A program made the position numbers and the translations under genes. From contig JAQJVL010000047.1 in assembly GCA_035578905.1 (NCBI GenBank), positions 1,748,111-1,812,110 of the forward strand: 64,000 nt of DNA, given 5' to 3'. The notes under the pieces are model-generated. The model worked only from the letters and a program-made list of their open reading frames with translations. It had not been told where the DNA came from and ran no database searches. Origin of the DNA: Stictocephala bisonia (taxonomy: Eukaryota; Arthropoda; Insecta; Hemiptera; Membracidae). Shown here one piece after another: positions 34,150-47,300 of the stretch. Position 1 is the first letter of the stretch, and every line of letters begins with the position of its first letter.

Positions 34150-37100
34150 CTCTGAAATATGTTGTACTATCATCCAGTTTGAACTACTTTCAATGTTGTC
34201 AATTAGTATATACTGATGAATAAAATAGATAAAATGAACAAACAAGTGCTAAACAAAGTTTATATAATATATAAGTACTATTATTAATAGTAAGTACTTA
34301 TTATTATAAGTACTATTAAGTACTATATTATAGTACTTAATCAATTTAAGAAACAAATAAAGGAAGGACATTTAATGAAAGAAACATCGCAGGAATGTTC
34401 AGTGTTATAGTATTGTCTAGTTTGTTTAAACACATTACTTTTAAATATATTTGTATAAAATAGCAGCACTTAGCATTTCAAAAAGGTCCATGAAGATAGT
34501 AATAAAAATGGAATGTGAGGTTACGTATGTAGAAATGCGTTTCTAATAAATTCCATTATTAAATAATATAAAAATACACTATACAGTATTGTATAATACA
34601 GATTTTTTACATTTTTAAATACAATGGTATGTTGTTTATAATGTAATAATTTCAGAAAAGGAGAATAGATTTTTTTCATATACAAATTAAAATAAACTCT
34701 CCCTCGGTTATCTCAAACATTGTTATGTAAGAAATGTAGAATTCATTAATCACTTCAATGTTAACTTGCTTGTGTAATAATATACAATTGTTGACACGCT
34801 GATTATTTTAACATTCATATGATAAAAATTACAGGATTTCATTTGTGTCCTTAAAAAAAGTAATATCATCATGCACTTAATTTGGGTGCAAAATAAATAT
34901 GGTCATGGAATATATTTTTTTATTGACTTTTAACCAACATGGAGTTATAAAACAAAGTAATTTTTCAGACTGAGTTCATTTTCTAATTAAATCAAAGTAC
35001 ATCATGATACAGCAGCCACCTGAGAGTCACACGTCATAGTTATGCCGTCACAGATACATTGCAGGTAGGTTGGCGAAGGTCGGAGTTAATGTTAATGTAA
35101 TGAAAAAGTAATGAAATTATGAGATGGGAAATAACACGATACCTTGGGATAAAATGATGGCCTGTTTTATTCTTTTTGGTTTAGTATACGTATATTGATA
35201 TGTATAAGTGATTTTTTTATATTTATATAAACTGGAAGTGGCCATAGCATAAATATTAACATTGGATTTTATCAGCCTTTTCCCTGTTAGTATAAAAGGT
35301 AAATTTTATTTTATTTGGGGTATTATATATTTACTTGATAAAATAAATATTAAAATATAACAGTAAGTTTTTTTAAGTAAATTGTTTGTGGTAATACTTT
35401 TTCGTGTAGTTAAAAAATCAACAATAAGTCAGCAGTAATTTATTTTATCATATTTTAAAGCTATAATAGACAGTACAATTAGTTATAAAAGAATTCAAAT
35501 TTTAGGAATTTAGAGAGTAAATAGTTAGTCTATAAGTATACTAAAAAATAAATAAATATTTTATTTCATGAAACAATATAGTAATATTGCATAGAAATCG
35601 TCAAGTTTGCAAACAAATGTATTAAAGTTATACATAAAAAAAAGAAACAGGACTAACACTGCTACTCCCTGGTGAACACCATTTATACATTCAGTCACAT
35701 CTATCAATACCTATAAAAGGCAATTACCACTGACTCACTCACCCATCACTGTAACTAAAAACTTACTAAGCCTGCGAAACTAAAATTTTCTAGAGTTAAA
35801 GGTCTTATGTTGTTGGATATGCAATAATAAAGGATTATGAAAAATTCTTAGTAAATTGAAGATTGCAGTTTTTTTAGTTCTAAAATTTTTAAATGCAAAA
35901 AACAGCGTTTCTCTAATTGGACTGTAGCGGCTAAATGAACCGTTCTACAGCAAAACTAAAACCATTTTCTGTGCCTGATTTGAGACGATCTAAAACTTTG
36001 TCCCTATGAATTTTTGCTAGCTTTTCAGTTTGTGCGTGTAAATGAAATTGGTTAATTTACGGCCTTTAAGAGTAGACTTGCAGTTTTTTATAGACTGTGA
36101 AATATTTTTATCTATGACAGCATACTGTATTCAATGGGAAAATATAAAATTTATTCTGAACACACGTATGGCCAGGTCATAGAATATGGCTAAACATGGC
36201 TAGCAAAACGATATTTCACTGATTCGGAGTCAAAAGTAGACACAGATATTTCTAGACTATGAAACTTTGTTACCTAGGAGAACAAACTGTTTTCAATCCG
36301 AAAATCAGCAATTTAGTTTTAAAGCATGCAGAGCCAGATCATAGTGCATGGCTAAACATGGCAATAAACGCAATATTTTATTGATTCAGAGTCAAATATA
36401 GTACTTTGTTCCCTCTAAAATTAGACTTACAGATGTAAGCTATTTACCACTCATCACGATTATTTCAAAACTATAGGTCCAATTAAATTTAAATTTTGTA
36501 CATAGGTTTATCTTGGTCCCTAGAAGCTTACTAAGAAAGGATTTGTCTCTCTGTCCTCAGTACTTCGTCCCACTGACCTCTGAAATTCCCATTGCATTCT
36601 TATAAAGCTATATTAATTAATTGATTTATTTGATTAACAGCTGTAAAATAAATGCAAAACAAATAAATTTGATATTATATTAAATAATTATTTTTTAAAA
36701 ACAAAGTATTTAGTTTGATTTACTTTAAGTAAAATCTGAATGTTCTTGAGTTTGTTGGAATTATTACTTATATTTTGATTGTAAGTCTTTAAACTAAGTG
36801 GTTGCTGGATATTTCGATTATATAATCAAACTCAGTTTTATGACTTGCGAAGAGGGCAGGTACAGCTAGATATACCATAAAGTATACAATCTTATAAAAA
36901 TGATTATGAGGGTGAAATCTGGAAAAACTAATTCACAATTAACTCACATTAACCAATAGTGAAATACATGGGTTGGCCTAAATAAATATGTATAAAAATA
37001 TAAAAATGTATATATAGTATCTAATTGTAGGAAAAATTAATGATAGTACTAACCTTTCAGTCACCAGGTGTATTAGTCCTTAAACTTGTAATACATTCAA

Positions 37101-37320
37101 TTTTTTGCTGGCCTAACATCAAGAGACATAAAAGGTAATAAAGTTAATAGGTTAAGCCCGACAACCGACCAACAAATATTCAGGGTTTGAAGAACGGTTG
37201 ATTGATGAAGCAGTTTTAAGGACATTAGAGTGAATCCAGACAAATACCAGAGACCCGAGGTGGGGCTTGTTTCACAGAATGATGACACAGCTTATGTAAC
37301 TAGTAATTGTTTTTTTCTTA
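34150..37320 (+). repeat. Repeat family B, copy 2
   Basis: Matches copy 1 (16240-18110) block by block: TTTCAATGTTGTCAATT (34189), TATTGTCTAGTTTGTTT (34416), GTAGAAATGCG (34528), a long near-identical block at 34975-35130, and the block at 37090-37310. It is about 1.3 kb longer, with extra AT-rich sequence at 35140-37080 that has no recognised content. No protein was identified. Confidence 0.7.
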
Positions 37321-37599
37321 TTTGTAGTCATTGTTGGCTTAATGAGCTTGTACCCTCTGACGGAATGTTACATTATATCATTACATTTCAGAATATATGC
37401 AATTTGTTTTTTTTTTTTTTCATATTTACACATGCAATTAATAATTGTGACCCCATAAACAGTTAAGATATATTTACTATTAAAATACAATTAATTATAA
37501 TTTATTTAATTTTTACTTTTTGTAGATGTAAAATATAATTAATTCTGAATGCCTCATGAAATATTGTTAATGCATATACAGCTCCTGAGGTGCATTAGT

Positions 37600-38190
37600 T
37601 TACTGGCATTAATATGTGCACTATAGCTCCTCCAGAGATAAGACACCAGTAGATACCACTTAAAGAGTTCAATAAGATCTTGAATGTCCCGCGCCTCTCC
37701 ATTACACAAGATGCGTCACTTAACGGTCCCATTACACGGTCGCTTAAAAACTCGAACCTACCTCTACGTACTGCTTTCCAGTTGAGCAGATCAAATATCT
37801 TGCCCAATACTAGCTGGGCTGTAATGTGGAAGAGTTTTGATGGACTATAGAAGTTCCTCGTCAACGATCCGTCAATACATGTAAGTGGAATGAACCTCCT
37901 ACGTACGGAATGGACATTCAATACAATATGTAGGTGGAATGAACCTCCTACGTAGGGAATGGACACTGTTGAATCGATTCTGAACTGGCATGGGCAGATA
38001 TTGTATTTCTAAACTATAACTATAAATGGGGATTGTCACTAGATCAGTCGTGTGATTGCGGGGTGTCTATCTAAACAATGGATCACATAGTTACAGTGTC
38101 CTCTGTGCTGTACTTATATACGCAGTTTACGGAGTGGTTAGCCAGCATAGGCCAGTGAGGCAGGTCTTAAACGGCTTGCTAGATTCTATT
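37600..38190 (+). pseudogene. LINE A family, 3' end relic in opposite orientation
   Basis: The forward reading INMCTIAPPEIRHQ, KEFNKILN, then YKWGL-LDQSCDC and TMDHIV correspond to NIAPPEVRHQ, KECNKILN, YKWGLTVEQSCDC and TMDHIV of LINE A on the minus strand at 23.1-23.6 kb. Several stops and frame changes are present. A roughly 49-bp tandem duplication (GTGGAATGAACCTCCTACGT) lies at 37885-37950 within it. The minus-strand open frame over this region is a shadow. Confidence 0.75.
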
Positions 38191-38221
38191 TAGCTTTTTA
38201 ACATGATATCACTTGGTATTT

Positions 38222-38535
38222 GTATTACCACAGTACGTGTATGGGTGGGCGGGTGGGTCATTACTACAGTACGTTTATGGGTGGGCGGGTGGATCAATAC
38301 GACTGTACGTGTATGGGTGGGCGGGTGGATCAACACCACTGTACGTGTGTGGGCGGGCGGGTGGGTTAACACCATTGTTCATGTGTGGGTTGGCGGGTCA
38401 ACACCACTGTACGTGTGTGGGCGGGCGGGTAGGTTAATAACACTGTACGTGTGTGGGTGGGTCAACACCACTGTACGTGTGTGGTTGTGTGGGTGGTTCA
38501 ACACCACTGTACGTATGTGGGTGGGTCCTTGGTTA
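38222..38535 (+). repeat. 36-bp G4 minisatellite, array E
   Basis: About nine units. The first has GGGTGGGCGGGTGGGT at 38243-38258, and the following ones have close variants (GGGTGGGCGGGTGG, GGGCGGGCGGGTGGGT). Later units lose the G runs. The flank on the left is the end of the LINE A relic. Confidence 0.92.
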
Positions 38536-39780
38536 ACTTCACCAGGAGTAATATTAATGAAGAAACAAGTACGTCAATGTAAATACGAACCACTGACTGA
38601 AGAAGTAACCACTAATTGAATCAAACTCTGACTCTGCCTTAGTCAGACTTCGTACATACTTTATGAAATCTAGCAGGTAGCTGTGTAGAAAATCGTGAGG
38701 GCCTTTTACTTAGCACATTAGCGGAATATATGCTGCCTCTTGGCAGCCCCCCCCTGTTGCCTGTGGCCCTAGACTGTTAGACTTTTTTCAAGTATATAAC
38801 ACAGGTCAAAATATTTCTTAAAATTAATAAACTATAGCTGTCGAGAAGACATACGCTGTATAAATAATGCATATACAACAAACATATAATACAATATTGT
38901 TTTTAATAATTAGTAAGCAATGTGCATTAATATTAGTGAATATTAACAGAAAATAAGAAGTTATATTTTAAGGATATATTGTTTTTAACAAGGAGCTTTT
39001 ATTTATTTATGACTCATTTAGATACTAATACCAGAAGGAAGTTATGAGCCATAACATCATTTTGACTGATGTTCATTTAAACTTGGAACTTTATTACTCA
39101 CATTCTGATTACGCATGCAATGAAATTCTTTATGACACAATGACTTGGGATTTATTTTGATTTGTTCCCTAAATAATTTGTGAGATACATATTTTAATAA
39201 TCCACTATATCAATTTTAATCAGACCAATTTTATTCACAGAAAGCCCTGATTACAGAAAATTACAAATTTATTTTTTAATGTCTAAATAAGATACATAAA
39301 ATTTCGTATGGTTGTCTAATTAAAATCTAATTATATAAATGCGTAATGTAATTTAGTACATAAATAGTTTGTACCATAAAATTACAATTAAATACTAGAT
39401 AGTCCAACATTGCATTTTTCTAGTTGTAGTAATAAGATAAAACGAACCCTACAAAATGATTACCTAACCAACTTAAATATATACACATAGTGGATAGTTT
39501 AAGTACATAAAATTGATACTTTAAATGTACTTGCTATTACTGTATATTTAAAATATCTTGGTTACAATATGGATGTCTAAGTGTTGAAATAATCTTTTAT
39601 GAAAACATATATCATGTATTTGTATGTTTGGGCTTTAAGCACTTTAAACATACGAACATTATGCATCTTTTGACGGATGTTATGTATTTTTCCCCAGGGA
39701 AGGTGAAAGCATAGTTTTACTACGGTCCGACAGTAGTGCTCTGGTCTCCTGGCCTTTAACGATTTAATGGTAATTTAATT
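38536..39780. other. AT-rich stretch, no gene recognised
   Basis: Nothing beyond simple AT-rich sequence was found. Confidence 0.5.
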
Positions 39781-39784
39781 GATA

Positions 39785-39835
39785 AGTCATTGGTTCTGAA
39801 CTGGAATGGGCAGATGTTGTCTTTCCAAATACAAA
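39785..39835 (+). repeat. LINE A family scrap
   Basis: TTGGTTCTGAACTGGAATGG and GCAGATGTTGT match 37975-38005 of the LINE A relic. Confidence 0.55.
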
Positions 39836-39894
39836 TTCTTATTTTACTAATCATAAGTTGTTAAGAAAAAAGTTAAACTAATTATTTATTGTTC

Positions 39895-39982
39895 ACTGTG
39901 CATTGTTCATTATTCATTATCCATTATGAATAATGAATAATTCGTTATTCATTATAAATTATTCACTATCCATTATTCATAT
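39895..39982. repeat. ATTC/GAAT-rich simple palindromic tract
   Basis: Alternating CATTATTCATT and GAATAATGAATA blocks make a self-complementary tract. Confidence 0.8.
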
Positions 39983-39984
39983 CT

Positions 39985-40300
39985 AAGACGCCGATCGTAG
40001 AAATATGGGCGAGTTTAGTAATTGTTACTATTTGAGTTTTACTTAGCTCAGAAAGTGCTATTTATTAGTAGTCTAATAGGCAGGGCAACTATGGAACTAT
40101 TAATATTTTTCTTGTTATTTATAGTCCATTAATACCAACAGCTTGACATGGAATCCGAACCACGTAGTGTTGGTCTGATTTTTCAGCTAACTGACAAGTC
40201 TGACACTCAGTTCTCTTCCACGTTCAGAAGCTTGACTACCATTCAACATGGACACCCCAGACTTCTTTAGCTGTGTCCTCGTTGATGGCAACCGTTGATT
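39985..40300 (+). repeat. Repeat family C, copy
   Basis: CGATCGTAGAAATATGGGC, GACATGGAATCCGAACCA, CTGACAAGTCTGACACTCAG and GTTGATGGCAACC match the reverse complement of 48280-48590 in order. No coding capacity. Confidence 0.75.
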
Positions 40301-41428
40301 GTTTACACAATAGGCGAATTTATATTTATAAATAGTGTTTTGAAGATATAATGTTTTTACTACTGACTCATTTACTGACAGATTCTGCACGGAAATAATG
40401 TGCTATAACATTATATTGACTAACTTTTATTTTTACCTGAAATTTTTCTTCAACAATCCATTTACATTAAAATTTAATGTTTAATTTTAATAAGATCTAA
40501 ATATAGTTGTTTTTTATGCCAATACCATACCGAAAATGAATGAATGACTAGTTCATTGTAAAATTATTTGAGAGGAGAAAAGGACTTATGTAAATTCATT
40601 CATGTAAAACCAAAACTTAGTGATATGGATCTAATTGACTGTGTAGGTTGGTTAGATAAGATCATATGATGGTTTTCTGTACTTGTTGGTATAGTGGAGT
40701 GTTGTGATTTTTGTGTATTTACTTAGTAGTTCCATATGAAACACATACGTACATCAAACTGTTTTATGCTGCTCAGTTTTTTTTTTAGTTTTTTTTTTTT
40801 TATTTTTAGGTTCTAAGTCTCCCTAATGACTATATTGTATAGAATTGTTGTCAAATCCTCAATATTTGTACATTAGATTACATAAACCCATAAGAACTAA
40901 ATGAGCAGTAGGGCTGGTTATTTTTTGTTCATAATTTTTGTATTTCGAGTGACTAGTTAGTTCTTAGGCCTATGTATTTGTGTAAATCTGTGTCGTTTGC
41001 TCTTTGTTTATGTATTTTAGATCACTAGGTAATTTAGTAGGATTTATTAAATTTTTTATGATTTAGTACCTTGTCTTAAGCGTACGCTAAATCGGTTTAA
41101 TTCCTCCAAAGGGGTTCCGTGTAACATTATACAGTACAAAGCTACAATCAAGTGACTACAGCACTCCTAGTAGAATAGCTGACAACTAAACCCTTGTCAT
41201 AGTTCAGTTCTACCTACAATGGTCCTTTGAACAACAGTCTTGTAAAGTGTAACACGCACCTATATTGTTACTTTAATGTTGTTTTAATTTATTTAGTAAA
41301 ACTAATTATATTAATTAATGTACCAGTTGTTCTGAACTAACATGCGTTTGGTTAGTGTTAAAACTATATATATTACGAAAACAAATGTTATGAAGTATAT
41401 ATTTACGTAAATAATAACATTTACTTCA
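40301..41428. other. AT-rich stretch, no gene recognised
   Basis: T-rich runs at 40780-40805; otherwise featureless. Confidence 0.5.
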
Positions 41429-41953
41429 TAACAATTGATGGTAAACTTTACCTCTTTTGTTCCGCCACCAATCTTCAGTTTTTTCTGACACTACCGGTTT
41501 CGGAGACTAATCTCCATCTTCAGGTGTCCATCACTGTCACTACACACTAAATCATTAAAGTTTAAAACACTTGAGTTTGTATTTTTGAAACACTAACGGT
41601 TGTTTTAGAGGTGAGGGTGGTGTTGCCAACCTTACAGTCTATTGTTGAGTTGTTTATATTTCTTGTTATGTTTTCGATGTTGTATAACCGTATCGAAGAT
41701 TTCATCGAAAACATAACAAGAAATATAAACAACTCAACAATAGGCTGTAAGGTTGGCAACACCACCCTCACCTCTAAAACAACCGTTAGTGTTTCAAAAA
41801 TACAAACTCAAGTGTTTTAAACTTTAATGATTTAGTGTGTAGTGACAGTGATGGACACCTGAAGATGGAGATTAGTCTCCGAAACCGGTAGTGTCAGAAA
41901 AAACTGAAGATTGGTGGCAGAACAAAAGAGGTAAAGTTTACCATCAATTGTTA
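41429..41953. mobile_element. Near-perfect palindrome with PLE-type tail motifs
   Basis: Arms 41429-41680 and 41703-41953 are inverted copies, starting TAACAATTGATGG and ending CCATCAATTGTTA, with about 20 unpaired bases at the centre. Each arm carries CTGAAGA, hairpin GGAGA/TCTCC and GAAACC (41859-41885 on plus; mirrored on minus at 41497-41523). Two PLE 3' ends fused tail-outward or a processed hairpin are both possible. The two mirror-image open frames of about 69 codons are consequences of the palindrome. Confidence 0.75.
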
Positions 41954-42191
41954 ATATTAACCAATCAGGATAAAATACCGATAGAATAATCATGGATTTA
42001 CTTCATAGTAAATACAGTACTAATGTAAATTAGGCTTATTATTTAAAACAATAGTATTCGGAAATAATTATTATATATTGTACTTATATTAGTTACCGAA
42101 AAAGCATTTACTAATCATTTAAATAGGTTTTCCCTATTTTCAAAGTAAATTTAAGATTTAAATATATTTGTTAAGAAATTCTTTAAAAGTA

Positions 42192-44100
42192 GCAATACCA
42201 CTGCACGTGTATGGGTAGGAGATGGCTTGGACACCACTGCACATAAATTGGTACGAGGGTGGGTTGGTCACCATTGTACGTGTATGGGTAGGATAGGGTT
42301 AGTCACCACTATACGTGTATGGGTAGGAGAGGCTTGGACACCACTGCACTTATATAGGTACGAGGGTAGGTTGGTCACCACTTACGTGTATGGGTAAGAG
42401 AGGGTTAGTCACCACTATACGTGTATGGATAGGAGAAGGCTTGGACACCACTGCACATATATGGGTACGAGGATGGGTTGGTCACCACTGTACGTGTATG
42501 GGTAAGAGAGGGTTAGTCACCACTATACGTGTATGGATAGGAGATGGCTTGGACACCACTGCACATATATTGGTACGAGGGTAGGTTGGTCACCACTGTA
42601 CGTGTATGGGTAAGAGAGGGTTAGTCACCACTATACGTGTATGGATAGGAGAAGGCTTGGACACCACTGCACATATATGGATACGAGGATGGGTTGGTCA
42701 CCACTGTACGTGTATGGGTAAGAGAGGGTTAGTCACCACTATACGTGTATGGATAGGAGATGGCTTGGACACCACTGCACATATATTGGTACGAGGGTGG
42801 GTTGGTCACCATTGTACGTGTATGGGTAAGAGAGGGTTAGTCACCACTATACGTGTATGGATAGGAGATGGCTTGGACACCACTGCACATATATTGGTAC
42901 GAGGGTGGGTTGGTCACCACTGTACGTGTATGGGTAAGAGAGGGTTAGTCACCACTATACGTGTATGGATAGGAGATGGCTTGGTCACCACTGCACATAT
43001 ATTGGTACGAGGGTGGGTTGGTCACCATTGTACGTGTATGGGTAGGAGAGGGCTTGGACACCACTGCACATATATGGGTACGAGGATGGGTTGGTCACCA
43101 CTGTACGTGTATGGGTAAGAGAGGGTTAGTCACCACTATACGTGTATGGATAGGAGATGGCTTGGACACCACTGCACATATATTGGTACGAGGGTGGGTT
43201 GGTCACCATTGTACGTGTATGGGTAGGAGAGGGCTTGGACACCACTGCACATATATGGGTACGAGGATGGGTTGGTCACCACTGTACGTGTATGGGTAGA
43301 AAAGGGTAAGTCACCACCATACGTGTATGGGTATGAGAGGCTTGGACACCACTGCACTTATATAGGTACGAGGGTAGGTTGGTCACCACTGTACGTGTAT
43401 GAGTAGGAGAGGGTTAGTCACCACTATACGTGTATGGATAGGAGAAGGCTTGGACACCACTGCACATATATGGGTACGAGGATGGGTTGGTCACCACTGT
43501 ACGTGTATGGGTAGGAGAGGGCTTGGACACCACTGCACATATATGGGTACGAGGATGGATTGGTCACCACTGTACGTGTATGGGTAGAAAAGGGTTAGTC
43601 ACCACCATATGTGTATGGGTAGGAGAGGGCTTGGACACCACTGCACATATATGGGTACGAGGATGGGTTGGTCACCACTGTACGTGTATGGGTAGAAAAG
43701 GGTTAGTCACCACCATACGTGTATGGGTAGGAGAGGCTTGGACACCACTGCACTTATATAGGTACGAGGGTAGGTTGGTCACCACTGTACGTGTATGGGT
43801 AGGGGAGGGTTAGTCACCACTATACGTGTATGGATAGGAGAAGGCTTGGACACCACTGCACATATATGGGTACGAGGATGGGTTGGTCACCACTGTACGT
43901 GTATGGGAAGAAAAGGGTTAGTCATCACCATACGTGTATGGGTAGGAGAGGGCTTGGACACCACTGCACATATATGGGTACGAGGGTGGGTTGGTCACCA
44001 CTGTACGTGTATGGATAGGAGAAGGCTTAGACACCATTGCACATATATGGGTACGAGGGTGGATTGGTCACCACTGTATATCTATGGGTACGTATGAGTT
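42192..44100 (+). repeat. 36-bp minisatellite, array F, with 108-bp higher-order repeat
   Basis: Three subunits of 35, 36 and 37 bases alternate: CACCACTGTACGTGTATGGG type, CACCACTATACGTGTATGGA type, and CACCACTGCACATATATTGG type. They form a 108-bp higher-order unit, measured between 42483 and 42591. About 17 units follow. G runs are replaced by AAGAGAGGGTTAGT, so the G-quadruplex is lost. The period is a multiple of three, which keeps frames open and creates false proteins of up to 170 residues. Confidence 0.95.
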
Positions 44101-44353
44101 CGGATGGCTGGTTGGTCAATACCACCGTACGAGTATGGATAGACGTGTAGGTCAATACCACTGTACGACTTTGGATGGACGGATAGGTCAATACCACCGT
44201 ACGAGTATTGATGGGCTGGTATGTCAATACCACCGTACGAATATGGATGGACGGCTAGGTCAATACCATCGTTTGTGTATGGATGGTTGGTAGGTCAACA
44301 CCACTGTACCGTATGGGTATAGATGGACGAGTAGGTCAATACCACCTTATGTA
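44101..44353 (+). repeat. 36-bp minisatellite, simple edge of array F
   Basis: Units GGTCAATACCACCGTACGAG then TATGGATGGACGG follow without the 108-bp order. Confidence 0.88.
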
Positions 44354-47300
44354 TGATGCATCTTAGATAAAAACAAATAATAATCTATACAGGCCTCATG
44401 AGGACTGCAACACTTGATAAAAAATCAAACAGATCAGATTTGACATTGTTTTTAAGGTCAATGTAACTTACTGTGAGATTTTCATTTGTATAGTGAAGAG
44501 ACTTGCTATATGTGAGCAGATTGTCCTTATAAATATACATAAACTTAAATTTTTTAGAGGTGAGTAAACTATATAGTTGGTTAGATTTTGGGAAACGAGT
44601 GTTGACCGTAACCATACCTATATTGAAGTCTGTAGGATTTTTCATTAACCTTTTGTTTTTCTTCAAAAATATACGTGGAAGGAAAATAGTTTTAATTCAA
44701 TAGTTGTTGGAGAAATTAGTAGTTTGGCAATTTACTTAGAATAACGTTTAAATGAAGCGAATACTTTGTCGGCATTCTGTATGCTATACAGTATATTTAG
44801 ATTAGTTACTTTACAAAGTACCTGATATTCAAGTACTACACAAATACACAGAACACAATAATCTCCCGAACAGAAAATGTTTGCTGTTGACAGAGCTGAT
44901 AGCGATATCGTGTTATCTGTAGTTGAAGTTCTTTATACATGATATTGCATGTGCAATTGATTGTTTTGATAAAACTATCTGAATCCATTGAAGGCACATA
45001 AAATTATATTTACTTGATGACTATTATTTTTTTATTAGATATAATTTGACATTTGTAGCTTATAGATTATTACCTATTCTCTTAACTAATACCTTATAAT
45101 ATTAGACTATTATTTATAGAAACTCATAATATTTTATTATTCACTGAATTAGTTTAAATTAAAAAAAGTATATTAAGGCATTGCTGTTGACTGTAATAAG
45201 TAAGATGAAAACATTCAAATCCTGAATAAAATCTGAAACTTATAACTGTGTAAATAAAAAAAATGACAATAATATATTGTAATAATAATGGCTATTTCAA
45301 TGTATGATCTTGGACAAAATGTTCAAAATGCAATTAAAACCTGATTATAATGAAACACAAGGCTTTATATGCTAACAATACTTCTTTAAATAGCCAAAGA
45401 TGTAGAAAATTGTATAGCAAAATGTGTTTTATCTGCCTTCTTTCACTTTTCCTATCATATCTGCTGCTCAACTCCTAATATTTCTCCTCTTACAGTTTTC
45501 ACTAAACATAGTTTCTTAATATTTTGGTGTGCTTCAATTGATAAAGTGCGTCAATATCACTTAGGGAATAATAAATTTCGTCATTTTAAAGGATAACGAT
45601 GTACATCATCGTTAGACTAAAGCTGAAGTACATATAGATAGAATTTCAGATCAATAAGGCAAAGTTAGGTGGCTAGGACTTTTGTAGTGCACCCTTCCAC
45701 AGCAATAATAGTTCTAAGGTGGTTCCGACAAACTGGATTAGATGTCCGATGGTCAGTTTAAGGCAGGGCATCAACAACTGATGGTCGTTGTCTAGTAGTG
45801 AAGCTACTGATGGAACGCACAAAACATTTACCGAAATTCCGTTGCCTGGTTAACCAGGCAGGGTTATAATGTGTGTATTTCAAGACGTTCCATCCCGAGA
45901 TGTCTCACAGAAGTGGGTCTGATGGGTATACGGCTGCTACATGTCCTCTTCAAACTTAACGACATCATGCTTTGAGAATGCAATTTTCAGGAACTCATCT
46001 TCACTGGACTTTGAATGACTAGAACATTTTTTCCTCTTAGTTGTAATTAGAATATGTTAAAATTCACCAAGAAAGATTTATACAAGTCTTCTCATACCCT
46101 ATGGTGCCTTTAGGGGTAGCCAATTGAAGTTCTAATTGGTATACAGTATGATACTTTCACAGAACTCATGATAGTTCGTAGTCTATTTCAACAATGGTGT
46201 ATTAAACATATATGGGAAGGATATGTAGTTCCGTTTATTATGTCTGTTCGTCCTATTTTCAAACTTACGCATGGTTATGGGTAAATACTCAAAAAAATGT
46301 ATGTGCAGTTAAGTATAATACACTACCTGACGATGAAGAATCAAGCAAGCCCAAAAGTCACGTATTTTACGCGTGATTTATTGATATCTATATTGCTTTG
46401 TAATCTATATGGAGAATATATTTAACGATACCAGAATTTAATTGGCTGGTTAGTGCTACGAAAAAGCATAGTTTAGAAAATATGATTTTAATAAAACACA
46501 GAATGAGCAAAAATTAAATAAACTTAATCTAATCCGTTGAATAGTTCATTAGTTTCTCACTCAACTAGTTCAATATTAACTCATTTCCTTCGTTCTGTTT
46601 TTGACCTACCTAAACTACTATTTCCAGGCTCAATCATATAGTGGTTCTAATGGAATGAAAAATGCCTTTATTTAAATGGGCGAAGTTGAGTCTTCTCTAA
46701 CACTTAATATTTTAGATGACACTCTAAGATAGACCGTTGTACGTGGCTATCTTAGGGAGGTTGGTATAGATTCAATCGATCGGCCACCCAGGAATACATA
46801 CCACATCGGAGGAAGTAACAAGCCCTTACAGTCGTAGGAGGAGTGGGAGACAACACCTCTAGGGCAGACACTACCGACATTAGGAGAAGCCTGTCAATGC
46901 AAGAAGTGAAACTTTAGGTACTGACACATTTTTTTGGTTAGAATTATAACTAAAATGTAATATTCGTTTTTTCATAACAAATGTATAAGTTCTTGCAGCT
47001 TTTTTTTACTTCATGTAGTGTTTTTTGTTAACTGATTCCTAAAAATCGTTCTATTTACATGGCTTTTCTTGTTGCGAAGTGATTTCAAACGTGGTTGCTG
47101 CAATACTTTTGTTCAGGTGTGTATTTTTACCAAACATCTGACCAATAGTTTTACTGTACTGTATTTAATTCCTTAGTATTGTGTTTAACCGATGTAAATA
47201 AGTTCATTGTAAAGATACATATTGTATTATGTAATTAATAATAATTATCTTATAAATCGTATAAGAAATCACAACGATTGTATCTTGTTAAGCATAGTAT

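Noticed and set aside
37595..37966. 123-codon minus-strand frame
   Set aside because: The plus-strand reading matches LINE A protein, so this frame is its shadow.
38222..38535. Telomere-like G-rich repeat
   Set aside because: The 36-bp unit does not match TTAGG-type telomere repeats and is scattered internally in both orientations.
42390..44293. Open frames of 60-170 codons with repeats such as WVGHHCTCMG
   Set aside because: They follow from a 108-bp repeat period without stops, appear in several frames at once, and are low in complexity. Not proteins.
44385..44666. 93-codon minus-strand frame
   Set aside because: No recognised motif or repeat partner; left as unassigned rather than called a gene.
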